The position numbers and the translations under genes are program-made. Below the pieces are notes generated by a model. It was not told the origin of the DNA, ran no database searches, and was given only the letters and a program-made list of their open reading frames with translations. 64,000 nt of DNA, from contig NC_081339.1 of assembly GCF_022539665.2 (NCBI RefSeq), positions 8,429,367 to 8,493,366 on the forward strand, written 5' to 3'. This document shows, one piece after another, positions 53,427 through 64,000 of this stretch. Source of the DNA: Daphnia carinata. Lineage: Eukaryota; Arthropoda; Branchiopoda; Diplostraca; Daphniidae. Position 1 is the stretch's first letter. Every line of letters starts with the position of its first letter.

Positions 53427-56299
53427 TGTACCCAATCCTGTCGATCGATTTCGAAGGATTTCATCAACGCCTTGGCTTTCTGATGGAAGAAACTACATTA
53501 GAGAAAAAGGAAAAAAGTGAAAATCACAAGCTAAACTAAATAAACCAGGTAATAAGAACCGAAAGTGAAAGAAAGAGAGAGTGATGCTAACAACTAAATG
53601 TTAAAAAAATAGTGACGGAAACTCTTTGACAGTTTTGTGGGTTGCGATAGAAGCGCGGGCGTATATAATATTGTCGTGAATTAGTTAATGTCGTCAAACG
53701 TAAAAGAAAGAAAAATGGAATTTCCGCTTGCTACCAGTTGCTACATCCAAGATTTGTTGTTGTTGTTGCATACTCACGAGACATTGGCCGTCAATTCCCA
53801 CAAACAAATTTTTGTTTTTTTTGCTCTTGACGGTACCAACGATCGGTGCAGCTGAACGCGGCGCCGATGAACGCATCCTAAAAAATTTCAGTCACTACTC
53901 ATTTGGAAAAATTTTTTCAAACCACTGATATGCAATTAACTATAGAACATTGGTGCCTTTATAAAAAAAAAGGGCAGCATTTCCTCCTTCGAAACTTTCA
54001 TTGCTTCCGGCCACGGCGGCTGCAGCCTCTGCAATGTGATGAAGAAAAGCGTTTGGAAACGGCTTCATAGCTTTTGGCAACCGGCTGGCTTTGTTGCAGT
54101 TGTTGGCGCTTGGCAAGTTTTATCGTAATAATGATAGTGGCAACGCAGTGCATCAATCCAAAGCGAGCTATCACTGTGTATAGGTGACTGTTGAGCTGGC
54201 ATGCTAATAAAAAAATAATTATAATAAAATAAACAGTTAAAACGAATAGTTAATGCAATACCCTGGCCTAAACAAAGATGAAATACATTTGGAGGAAGAA
54301 CGAAGGCTGCGTGCAGCAGCGGATTCACCCCAAGTAGTTAAGCGAAACAAGGCGAATGAGGTGCGCTTGAAGAAAGGCTCCAAATTAATTAAAGGTTAAT
54401 CTTAAATAGTTCAAGTCCGCAGTAAATTATTCTTTCATCGCCTTTTCGTGAAATTCATTATACTGGTATAAAATGGGACTCGTTGTGTTCCACGTGATTC
54501 TGGAACCTTGTAAAAGGTATATGAAACCGTTTGGTATTTCGAGACGGATTTTTTTGGATTTTTTACTGGTCTTCGTTGCTAACTGAGTTTTTCGAAAACG
54601 ACAGGCAGGGTGCGGAACTTCAGAAAGGAGGACAAATCAACACGCCTCTCCTTTCTTCATTACTTGGCATTCAAAAACATTGGATGCATTATGCGACTTT
54701 GTACCACACGATCGGCCTTGCCTGTAAGTTATGAAATCGATTCATTTTAGTGCTAACTCATTTCATGACTTGCAATTCCAAACTATTGTCAAAGAGCAAG
54801 TGAGTTAGTTAACTAATAATAATCTACAACTTGTTTTCCTCGCATTTCCAACTGGATGAACTCACCAGCTTATGGCACAAAGATCTAGGGACAGGGAAAC
54901 CTAATTCTATATGACATCTCCAACATGGGCGATAAAAATGTTTCAATTCAAATCGATAAACGAAGAAAGCCATGTAGCGAAACTTGTTTATTCTTTCTCA
55001 TTTAGTGCGTTCGTGGCTGTAGGAGTCCACTCCTAGATGGGGTGTGTGCGTGCGTGATTGCCTTCCGTCACGTATAACCCAGCCGGTTTGCGGTGAACCG
55101 GCAGAAAATGGTGCACGTCGCCGCAAAATTATGTTGAAACATCTGTATACAAAGGCAAGCTCGCATCATTTTCCTTTAATCACTGTGTCATTGCGTCCGC
55201 AACAAAATAAAACCCGTAACGTGATTCTTGTAGCTATAGTGGCTGAATCTATACGGTCTGCGAGTTGGCGGTAAAAAAGCTGTAAGTAACTTCCTGCTAG
55301 TTGATGAAATACCAGTTGCATATTCACGAGAGCCTTTTTAGGCTTACGTAAGGAATCCTTGGCGATTTGCCTTATCACGTTGTGTTGGTGGGAGATAGCT
55401 CTTTGGATGAAACAGGTTGGATGAGTTCTTGAGTTGAAAACTAGAAAACACCCGCAATCGGTGAAACGGAGCCTTATGAGAATCTTTGCCCACTGTCATA
55501 TACAATGAATGTGGTGTAACAATAGTTGGATGTTAAACAGTTTTCCAGTTAAATACAGTAAATAGTCAAAGATAACTTTAAGTTTTGGCTGAAATTGGCT
55601 GAAACGTTTTGGTTGAAATGGGGTGAGAATGGTTTAAAAAATCCGCTCACTCCTATTGCCAACCGTCTCGCCAGAAGTCCTGTCCATCCGTAATCCCCTC
55701 CTCCTCTTTTTTGCTGGATATATGAAACAGCCACGTTGATAATGTAAATTTTTGAATTCTAACGGATAAACCTTTGAAGCTTATTTGTATACAGGCAGGT
55801 ATGCTCCATTTTTGTTTCTGCTTGTTTCAACTTAAATCTTCATTATTCAATTCAATCTAACAGTGTTTTTTGTTTTTCTCTTTTAGGTCTATTGAAAACC
55901 ATGCCCTACAGGACAAAGTTTTTCGATGGAAATGTGCATCTTTTTCTTCCCTTTTTCATCCGTTTTTCTTCCATTTTGCGTCCATTTTTCTTTCCTATTT
56001 CTTTCCTGTTTTTTTTGTACTTTTGTTGTGGTTCTCGTTCGGATTGTCTTAATGGTAATTCACTGTTCTGTCAGTTGATTACAAAAAAAACATTGAAGCA
56101 ATTTAATGTTAATTTACTGTTCTGTCAGTTAATTACAAACAAAATTTAAAATCAGTTTTTTGTCTTTGTTTTATTTATTAATAATTGGACTTCCATCCAG
56201 TCCTAGTGGGTCTTCAGAGTTACCCGCAAAGTATCTCCAATTTATAAACAATTCCCCTTATGGGGTAGGAAATATCATAGTTATAAGGTAAAACATTAT
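53427..56299. other. Gene-poor part of the right duplicate
   Basis: Apart from the candidate exon at 53778-53876, no gene is seen. A frameshifted version of the 29007-29207 frame lies near 54065-54200. The junction at about 55543 and the replaced segment 55757-55937 mark structural differences from the left copy. Confidence 0.45.
53778..53876 (-). CDS. Candidate first coding exon with TATA promoter
   Basis: MRSSAPRSAAPIVGTVKSKK opens a 33-codon frame ending at CTC|GTGAGT in phase 0. A TATAAAG box (53957-53963, minus) and a CAGT initiator (A at 53926) lie upstream at near-normal spacing. It could be the 5' exon of the EF-hand gene, but I cannot connect the phases. In the left-hand copy the equivalent run is 2 bp shorter in the poly-T tract (28821-28832) and out of frame. 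Confidence 0.35.
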
Positions 56300-56315
56300 T
56301 CTCCAGGCGAGGCTT
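56300..56315 (-). pseudogene. 3' remnant of tRNA-Ile
   Basis: Only the 3' acceptor strand and part of the T-arm (TCTCCAGGCGAGGCTT on the plus strand) remain. The sequence then jumps to DNA that in the left copy lies beyond the tRNA 5' end. The gene was lost by deletion. Confidence 0.7.
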
Positions 56316-56966
56316 ATTTCTAAATGCATTCTCAATTTATCTGTCATTGGCTGCATAAGTTTTCGATTGAAGAAAGAGAAAAAATTGGTTCCCATTTTCT
56401 AACCCAAAGCCACAAAAAAGAACACTAAATCTTGCTAGTTCCGTGCCCAGCCCACGAACCCCCCCCCCCCCCCCCACAAATTGTGTGCTAAACAGTTAGC
56501 ATCTCCTGTAATGGGTGTCTCCTATGGTCCCGGGCGTTCGCATGTGGACGTGCGACACACTGCAGCAGGCGTGTTATAATGGTTCATACGATTATTATGA
56601 GAGTACAGTTTACTTAGGTCATTGCAACCATGTTCAAGTAGCATCAGTGATAGACAGGTGTGCGTCGACGTTAATGCAGCCTGTCTGTTGCCATGTGTTT
56701 TCTCAATAATTCAGTACTGTGGAAAAAAAAGAACGGGCAAGTTGCTGGGATATTAAGCATTGTCACGCTATTTAATAACAATATATAAGCTAGGAGGGCT
56801 ATTACGACCCGTTTAAAACGCAATAGGAAATATGGCCTTACCAAGCCTATTGACAAGAATTTTATGTCGTACTGGCTGACCAACAGGCAAAGTTATGACA
56901 GTGTTTTCATAATAAACCTGCTTCGTGATTGAACTCCAGATACTGCACGAAAATCGGAAAATAGCG

Positions 56967-56974
56967 TATAAAAA
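56967..56974 (+). promoter_or_regulatory. TATA box of glucanase copy B
   Basis: It reads TATAAAAA, closer to consensus than the TATATATAA of copy A, about 55 bases before the start codon. Confidence 0.65.
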
Positions 56975-57028
56975 GCCGGTAGGGAAACCAGTGTTACAAA
57001 GCTCGTCGTACCTCTCGCAAGCGTCGTA

Positions 57029-58561
57029 ATGGCTCTGCAATCCAATAGAACGCCAGCCTCTGCTTTACTTCGGACCACCGTGCTGATACTGTTGTTTTCA
57101 CTCTTCTCGAATCAAATTTCGGTAGCCACAGCGGTACCCACGCTGATTTTTGAAGACAATTTCGACACTTTCAACACGTCAACTTGGCAGCATTTGATCA
57201 CGGCCTGGCGTGGTGGCCAGAGTCAATTTCAGTACTACACGAACCGTACTGAAAATAGGTGCGTATATTGATCGTTTAACACGTCCATTGTTGTTCGAGT
57301 TGGGTGTCAAAGAAATGTTATTATTATTTTTTGAATCAAAGCTATGTCAAAGACGGCATATTACATATTGTTCCAACGTTCACGGCGGACCGGTTTAGCG
57401 AATCGTTCTTGTACAATGGCACGCTTAATTTAACAGCAGAAGGATGCAACTTTATCGGCCCCGAGAACTTTACCAGCAGCTGCCTCAGGTTTGCAGTTTT
57501 CTCTTTACAAACGTTGTGTTCCATATACTTACATCTTGAATTGTATCTTGAAATCATTCAGGAAAGGTGGGCTTAATGGAGACATCATTAACCCGATCCA
57601 GTCGGCAAGGATAAGAACCATTAATTCTTTCAGTTTCACTTACGGAACTGTTGAAATTCGAGCAAAACTCTCGCGAGGAGATTGGCTTTGGCCATGTATT
57701 AAGTCTTTCGTTTTTCATTTTTTAATTCAATGAATTTTTATTTGCTTTTGCTGTGCGCTTTTGAAGCTTTGTGGATGTTACCGACTGATAATGATTACGG
57801 AGATTGGCCGAGATCGGGTGAAATCGATATGGTTGAGATCCGTGGAAATGACAAAATGCAGTGTGATGGATACATAAGCGGTAACCGACGAGCCAATTCC
57901 ACTTTGCATTGGGGTCCAAGCAATATGGCAGACAAGTACGCCAAAACCAGGTGGTCAAAGTAAGTTTGTCTTTTTTGTTTTTATTTATCCTACTTGTTTT
58001 CTGCAATAATTTCACTCTGGTTGGAATATCTTCATTGAACTACATATCAGGTTTCTAACAAACGGCTCGTTTGCAACTGAGTTTCATACTTACGGTTTGC
58101 GCTGGCTACCGACTGGCATCGTTTTACTCATAGATGGTGAAGCGATCGGGGCCGTATGTCCTCCAGCTGGCGGTTTCTGGAAATTGGGAGGTTCCAGCGG
58201 TACAAACATTTGGCAAAACGGCACAATCATGGCACCTTTCGACAAACGGGTTTGTGAATTTCAATCAACATCTTCTGCAAAACGAAAAAAAAAATCAATT
58301 GAACAAAACTAACGTGAAATTTTTCATATTGGATAGTTCCATTTCATCTTCAAGGTGGCGGCTGGTGGTGACTACTTTCCTGATCGCTGCCTCAATTACA
58401 ATGATCAAGGAGTGGCAACTCCTAAGCCGTGGAGCACGGCAGACACCGTGCAGATGAAACCTTTCTGGGAGGCGAGGAACCAATGGTATCCAACTTGGAC
58501 CCGCAATCCGGAAGACAGTCACATGTTGGTCGATTACATTCGTGTTTGGTCTCTCGGCTAA
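57029..58561 (+). CDS. Secreted GH16 beta-1,3-glucanase (copy B)
   Basis: Exons 57029-57258, 57342-57488, 57562-57695, 57767-57959, 58051-58249 and 58355-58561 encode 369 residues, the same length as copy A. The catalytic GEIDMVE signature is intact. Differences from copy A are few: TTVLIL against SNVLVL in the signal peptide, Thr for Ile in NTSTWQH, CDGYI preceded by MQ instead of ME, and SNMADKY instead of SKTADKY. The donor after GGCCAT is changed from GTAAGT to GTATTA by a 3-bp insertion, which may weaken splicing of the third intron. Promoter and coding region are otherwise intact, so both copies may be expressed. Confidence 0.9.
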
Positions 58562-58965
58562 CTATTTTGGATCGCGAAAGCAACATTCTGGGAAGATATA
58601 TTTTAGAAGTAGAACTTTAATCCTCAGTATGTGCCGAGCTCGTTACATTTTTGGTAGTGATTTTTATTCTGTTTGTAACAATTGAACCAATTTTGCATAG
58701 ATGTGGGATGGAATGTACATTAATCAGTAACTTGCGTACATTTCCTAAATAAATTCGGATAAAGGGATCCCCGTGCTGGAGAATTAGCAGGAGATAATAG
58801 AATATCATTAAGAGTTCATTATGTATAGCCTGACGGAAGCTTCAAAATTTGAAACGATCAGTTTTTTTTGTCGTTCGTCGGGCTCTAGTGATTCCGTCGC
58901 AAATGTGTATAAATTTAAATAGAACGTTTTTGTTATTACGATTTGGGGGGTGGGATGGTTTTAAT

Positions 58966-59039
58966 GGTTTCCATGGCATAGATGGCAAAGCGCGTGCCTT
59001 GTAAATAGGAGATCACCAGTTCGAATCTCGTTGGGACCT
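58966..59039 (+). pseudogene. tRNA-Thr pseudogene
   Basis: It aligns over its whole length with tRNA-Thr at 36886-36958. The acceptor stem has mismatches (GGTTTCC against TTGGGACC), the anticodon arm no longer pairs (GCGTGCC/AATAGGA), and the anticodon position reads TGT rather than AGT. Confidence 0.75.
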
Positions 59040-62000
59040 GTTGTTAAATAAATATTATTTGGACGTAGAGAGACTGTACTGTACGTTCAGACTAGAAATC
59101 TACAATGGAGCATTCCGGACAATGTCTTCTCAACAATCGATTTCGATCACCCGGGCCAAATTTAAGATGTTGTAGTATTATCCAGTCATTTGTTGAGTGT
59201 GTCCATGCTAACGCTAAAATAGAATGACGTTCTCCTGCGTTTCTAAACGGTTTTGGATATACATATCATGAAATTCTTTATAATAGGGATGATATTGAAA
59301 AATAAAATTTAAACTGATATTATAACTTAATACACATAAATTCAACTTAACACATAAATTCATCATAAAATTTAACTTACTAATTTGTGCGGATGTTTCG
59401 GATACAACTGTCTAAACAAGTACAATTGTTTTAGACATACCGTGTGGTTCTTACAACTTCTCTAATGCACACATTATTTTTTGGTTGTATTCTCATAGTT
59501 CATTCCGGTGTTTGAACCATAAATCTAGATTGAATCAGTATCCGTAGCATAAGCCATACATTTTTTGCCTCTACTTGGAAATATTCGGAGCCCTTACGAG
59601 TAATCCGATGAGTTACAACATTTACGAGATTGAACCCCGCAAATTTTGGTAAACATTTTAACGCACGCTTTAGGTGGCTGTTTTAAGAACAAAGAAAAAT
59701 GTCAATTATCTTGTAAATTCTTGGAAAAAAATATAGATAAACTTGGTAAATTAAAAAGATTTCAAGATAATATCAAATGATTTATTCTGTAACAGGCGGT
59801 GCAGCACAACCTTATTTTCAATTGTGTTCAGGTGACAATAATATCGTACGAACATGTTCCACTAAGAAAATCGAATTCTCAAAACGTTCATGAGCCTGCA
59901 TTTACCTTCATATGTTATGGTAATAAAACATCGAATAATTTCATTTAAGGCAATCAAATGGAGTTTTCCAAAGAACGTTTCAAATCGACAATGGAAGGCC
60001 TTAGCGTAGGCTAGTATAGCCGTAAAATACTGTAGGCCATTTTGTGTAGCAAAGAAACCTTAGAATTGTGAAATATTACCACTGTGATTCTCAACAACTC
60101 ATCTTGATCACAATAACAATAATTAACACGAGAGAATATTTACGCATTTTCGTAGTTTCTTCGTGCGCCAGCATAGGCCTACGAGTCGTAGCTGGTGTTT
60201 CATACTGTACCACATAAAATTAGGATAAATATAACATATCCATTGATTTTGTTTGTTATTACACTGCAAAGGCTGTTCCAGTTAGTTGGATCCAGGACAT
60301 TGTTTTGAAAATAGAGGAATTGTTTGTGAACGAGTAGCGCTATGTTGAAAGCTCTGATATCGGTTCTACCTGATGTGATATCTGCTCAGTCGATAATATT
60401 ATTTTTTTGTATGCTATATATAAATGGAACCACCAAATATTTGCATACTTGCATTGACTTGAATGACGTCCATGATGCAGCGTGCATGCATTCCTATTCG
60501 TTGTGTTGGTTACCCTCGTCTTTCTGCTACCAGATCATAATCGATTGTTGTATAAGATTAAAAGAAGTCACATAAGCTACATCGTTTTTTTCTTCCCCCC
60601 CCCCCTGTCAGGTCGTTTTGGATAAAAGACGTTACATAAAATACACATGTTAATTAAATTTTGTTAAAAAAGGGTTTTATATGGTATCCAGTGGACAATC
60701 AACTGAAAAGGGCTGATATAACTGAAATCCCTGGATGATAGATTCAATTACCCATTATGGAAACCAACCAACAATTCCTACAGGTTGGCATAGTGCTCAA
60801 GGTAGTTATTAAACGCGAGGTGGATGATGTTGTCATTCTGCGTCTAGACGGGTTTTCAGGAAGCTAGTACGTTCATAATATTTTGAAAATTTTATTCTAA
60901 ATAGCTGCCATTATATTGAAAACAAATGATTTGTGAAATCAACTTTCGGGCAAATTGATTTGTGTAATTTCGTGATCAATTATCACGAAATGATTTTGAT
61001 TCCTGTGGCTGGTTCGCGATTCCTCCGGCCAACTATGGTTTTAATAGCAACCTGGTTTTTAACGAATTTTAGCTATTTGTTAATGTAAATTTGCAATAAG
61101 CGGAGTATGCTTTTCCCGTTAAAATTTGAATGATGATAGTTTGTACTTCATTTTTTAAATAAATGCAATGTAGGCTACAACATGCAAAATGAATCAAAAG
61201 TAGAGCAAAAAATTATCGGTTGTTTCACTGTGCCAATCGTTCCCACAACTGGCGGCGTTTAGAGATATTCGTGACCATATACATTCTCATAGAAACACTA
61301 TACGCGACTGAACCGTAATTAGGGTAGCTCTTTTATCGAAAAAGTTCTTTGAAGGAAAAAAATACATTATGTAAAAAGTTATAGCACAGACGCCTGTTTA
61401 AATCACACGTTAACGAGAAATTGATTTATGCACGGTTTCGTCTTTCCTCCGTTTTTCAAGGAGATACTTCCTACCTATCCACGTGATTCGTAGTTGGGAA
61501 TTCGTTTCCATTGTCCGGTATTTAATTCGACTCAAGTCGTGCTGAATAGATGACACTATTATTAACGATGGGCTAGTTTTTGGATTCCACGAATAGTAAA
61601 CAAAAAGGATTTTCGCACCATAAAAATTGAATTTGCACTGTCGTTGTATAGTTGTGGTTGGTATAAAGTTTTTAAATTTGTGCCTGGTTGCGCAGTGCCT
61701 TTTCTACTAGAGTCCTATACATTAACCAGGCATATTTTTGTTTAACGGAAGGGCGAGATTTGTTTACCGAGTAGCAACAAAACAAGAACGGTGGGGAAAC
61801 TTACCGTACACAATGTTTCCTGTCATGAGTCCATGACTTGCGTATTTAGCATACTGTGGCTCAAACAAAATGTGCGTTTTTGATAAACAAATAGTTTGTA
61901 TAAGGATCTTGATAAATCGATTTCCATTTTGATGCAAACTGAAATAACTATCTCTGTTTACTTATTTTACCAAATGCTCTTTCCTATTTCAGTTGCGTAC

Positions 62001-62120
62001 ATTTCGTTAGTTATTGACGAGTCGCTCATTGTGTAGCTTTGCGTGCTTCATTTTGCATTAGCAAACGCATTTACGTCAGCTTGGCAACGCTGATGTGTTT
62101 AAAAAACTATTTCCCTTTTT
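59040..62120. other. Intergenic right of the glucanase
   Basis: No gene. The first 1.6 kb match 36959-38100 with insertions. The part from about 60.7 to 61.9 kb has no partner I can see in the window. A perfect 10-bp hairpin lies at 60967-60991. Confidence 0.45.
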
Positions 62121-63690
62121 TCTAGGAAAATGCTTGGACTGATTCAAGTAACATTGACTGCAGTGTGTACAATGAGCTGAAGAAATCCAATAGCTTGAGT
62201 AGATGATTGAACAAAATTGGTAATAAAAAAATCTCCCGACTATTGGGGGAACGGACTTCAACCAAACTTGGGAAACCATTTGACAGCGGTTGTTTACATT
62301 TTGCGTTTCTAGCAGTCTTGTGAGTGAACTAAACGAAAAAATACACTTTTTTCTTTTTCAACGATTTATATACCCTTCTTTACTGCGTTTTCGAGGAACC
62401 ATTAAGCACCAATCGCTGGACGCGAATTTAATTCGTTTTTGTTTTGTTTTCTTCCCAAAACCATAGATAAAAGAATGGTTGGCGTAGGGTAAAAGGTCTG
62501 TCCTTTTAAAATACATTTTGTTGATGCTACGATCCGTATGACACTGTATTTTGCCGCTGGTCGAAAACAAACCAATTGACAACGAATGTTTACATTTTGT
62601 GTTTCTAGCAGTCTTCGGAAAACTAAACACAAAACTGCTTTTTTTTTTCAACCGGTTTTCAAACCTTCCTTTAATGCGTTTTCGGGGAAACACTAAACAC
62701 GTAAGCTAAGGCTATCGCTGAGCACAAATTTAATTCCATTTTTGTTTAGTCTTCTTCCTAAAAGCATAGATAAAAGAAAGGTTTGGAAGAGGTCTGTCCT
62801 AAAATACATTTCGCTGATGCTACGATCCGAATGACACAGTATTTTTCCGCAGGTCGAAAACAACTCTTTTAATGCCCATTCCGTTTCTTTATTGCGATGC
62901 GAAGCGCAGGATATAAAACGTAGTCTATCTGATTTCGCCGCAACAAAAAAAGTAAAAGTATCGTGTCCATTTAGGCAAAATCCACTCGATCTCAAGTTCC
63001 TACGACATCCCTACACTCAAGTTTTAAGGTCCAAAAACCAGACTGCCAGTGGCGTTTCAACAGCAGTCGAAAGCAGAAGCTTGTTCTCATTCTGAACGCA
63101 ACCCTTGATTGCGAAACAAACATATAGTGGTTGAAGTACAAAGCTGAATGTGACTAGCTTTTACGTATTGAAATTTTACATCTTAAAAATCCGTGCATTT
63201 GGATCCTAAGTGAAAAGAAAAAACCATGGATTTGGTAAGTAACATTTTCAAATTGTGAGTTGGTTGTGAATTTCGGCTGTATAGTGGGCCGTTAGATCCA
63301 CACAACATTACGTGCAAGCTCTGTGCTGTTTACGTGCACGTTAGGCCTGTTACTTGTTATCACCGGATGGTCTGCCGCGCCCCTTTTTACTATCGTTTGG
63401 GATTTAATTTTTAAAATTCTGTTTTTCATTTCCTTCTTTGCAGTCGTCTTCATTAAATACTGCTTCCATAATGGTGGACGTAGCTATAGCTGTATTTTAT
63501 ATTTAATTTATTAATTTATGGTTTGACTTTTATGGTGAAATTCGCGTATAGCTTCGCATGCCCAACCGCCTTTAGCGAATTTGACGACGACTTCGTAGTT
63601 CATTTGCCGACGGCTATGAATATGTGACACTTGAATTGATATCCCTGTTTTTCTGTTATTTGACTCCGTCTTTTGTTTATATAAGTTTCC
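62121..63690. repeat. Upstream repeat unit R3, 5' flank of SecA-like copy C
   Basis: It matches 39250-40990 in order: the GCTGAAGAAATCCAATAGCT block at 62176-62195, the GCTACGATCCG module twice (62521-62560 and 62815-62853), then the promoter-proximal part up to GTTTCCAACGGCGATGG. The module duplication is specific to this copy. Confidence 0.65.
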
Positions 63691-63697
63691 AACGGCG

Positions 63698-64000
63698 ATG
63701 GACGAGAAAAATTCCACTGAAAGTTCTAACACTCCAACACCAACAACATCGCTCAACAACAGCGATGACGTCATTGAACACATTAGAAATTGGATTCAAT
63801 TAGACGCCAAACCGAAAATGCACGAAAATGCCATTCAACATATCGAGTCGTTTGTGGATCGAAAAATTTCTTGCCTCGAATCGACTTTGGTCGAGAGACA
63901 ATATGTTAAAGTCGTATTGGAAATGTGGCTGAGAAAGGGTTTACGAAAGGCCGTTGGTTACCTAAATGATGAAACAATCGATATCAGCGTCGAAATGCCC
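63698..64000 (+). CDS. SecA-like gene copy C, 5' end only
   Basis: 101 codons are open from the ATG at 63698 to the window edge. The start MDEKNSTESSNTPTPTTSLN aligns with copy B (MDENNSTESCNTPTSQSLN). The conserved block LVERQYVKVVLEMWLRKGLR follows, with Lys in place of the Glu of copies A and B. Nothing can be said about its motor region. It shows that the array continues beyond the window with the same spacing (start codons at 18574, 41001 and 63698). Confidence 0.85.
   Translation, partial: MDEKNSTESSNTPTPTTSLNNSDDVIEHIRNWIQLDAKPKMHENAIQHIESFVDRKISCLESTLVERQYVKVVLEMWLRKGLRKAVGYLNDETIDISVEMP

Overview
The window is animal nuclear DNA. Its genes have canonical GT-AG introns of about 60-450 bp, TATA and CAGT-type initiator promoters, an intron-bearing tRNA-Ile(UAU), and a near-textbook RBBP4/p55 gene. 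The compact genes, the lineage-specific small secreted and membrane proteins and a duplicated GH16 beta-1,3-glucanase suggest a branchiopod crustacean such as Daphnia. That assignment is inference; no species-diagnostic sequence was compared.

The left third (1-18 kb) is ordinary single-copy gene space. It holds a secreted orphan protein (775-1769, minus) and a cluster of three tiny single-pass membrane protein genes (2827-3343 plus, 3893-4155 minus, 4920-5388 minus), two of them clear paralogues with the same intron position. It also holds a 400-residue BTB-BACK protein (7489-9353, minus), the seven-exon RBBP4/Caf1-55 gene (13144-14825, minus) and a second secreted orphan (15754-16275, minus).

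From about 18.5 kb to the right edge the window is a tandem array with a period of about 22.5 kb. Each unit begins with a giant gene encoding a SecA-type DEAD motor ATPase embedded in a protein of about 3,000 residues. Copy A (18574-27347) is a young pseudogene with two nonsense codons, two insertions and a truncated 3' end. Copy B (41001-50366) is almost intact, with one 2-bp frameshift near 48676. Copy C starts at 63698 and runs off the window. Behind each of the first two SecA-like genes lie, in the same order, a minus-strand calcyphosine-like EF-hand gene, gene-poor DNA, a six-exon GH16 glucanase with intact catalytic residues, and a tRNA-Thr locus. The two downstream blocks are nearly identical at 26.35-37.6 kb and 47.83-60.0 kb but differ by sharp indels, so part of the array was duplicated or converted recently while the 5' parts of the SecA-like genes are older.

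The main biological interest is the array: a bacterial-type SecA motor expanded in tandem in an animal genome, fused to a glycine-rich segment and a C-terminal hydrophobic region, with one copy being dismantled. Its function is unknown and nothing in the sequence proves protein translocation. The glucanase copies are predicted to be secreted and active on beta-1,3-glucans.
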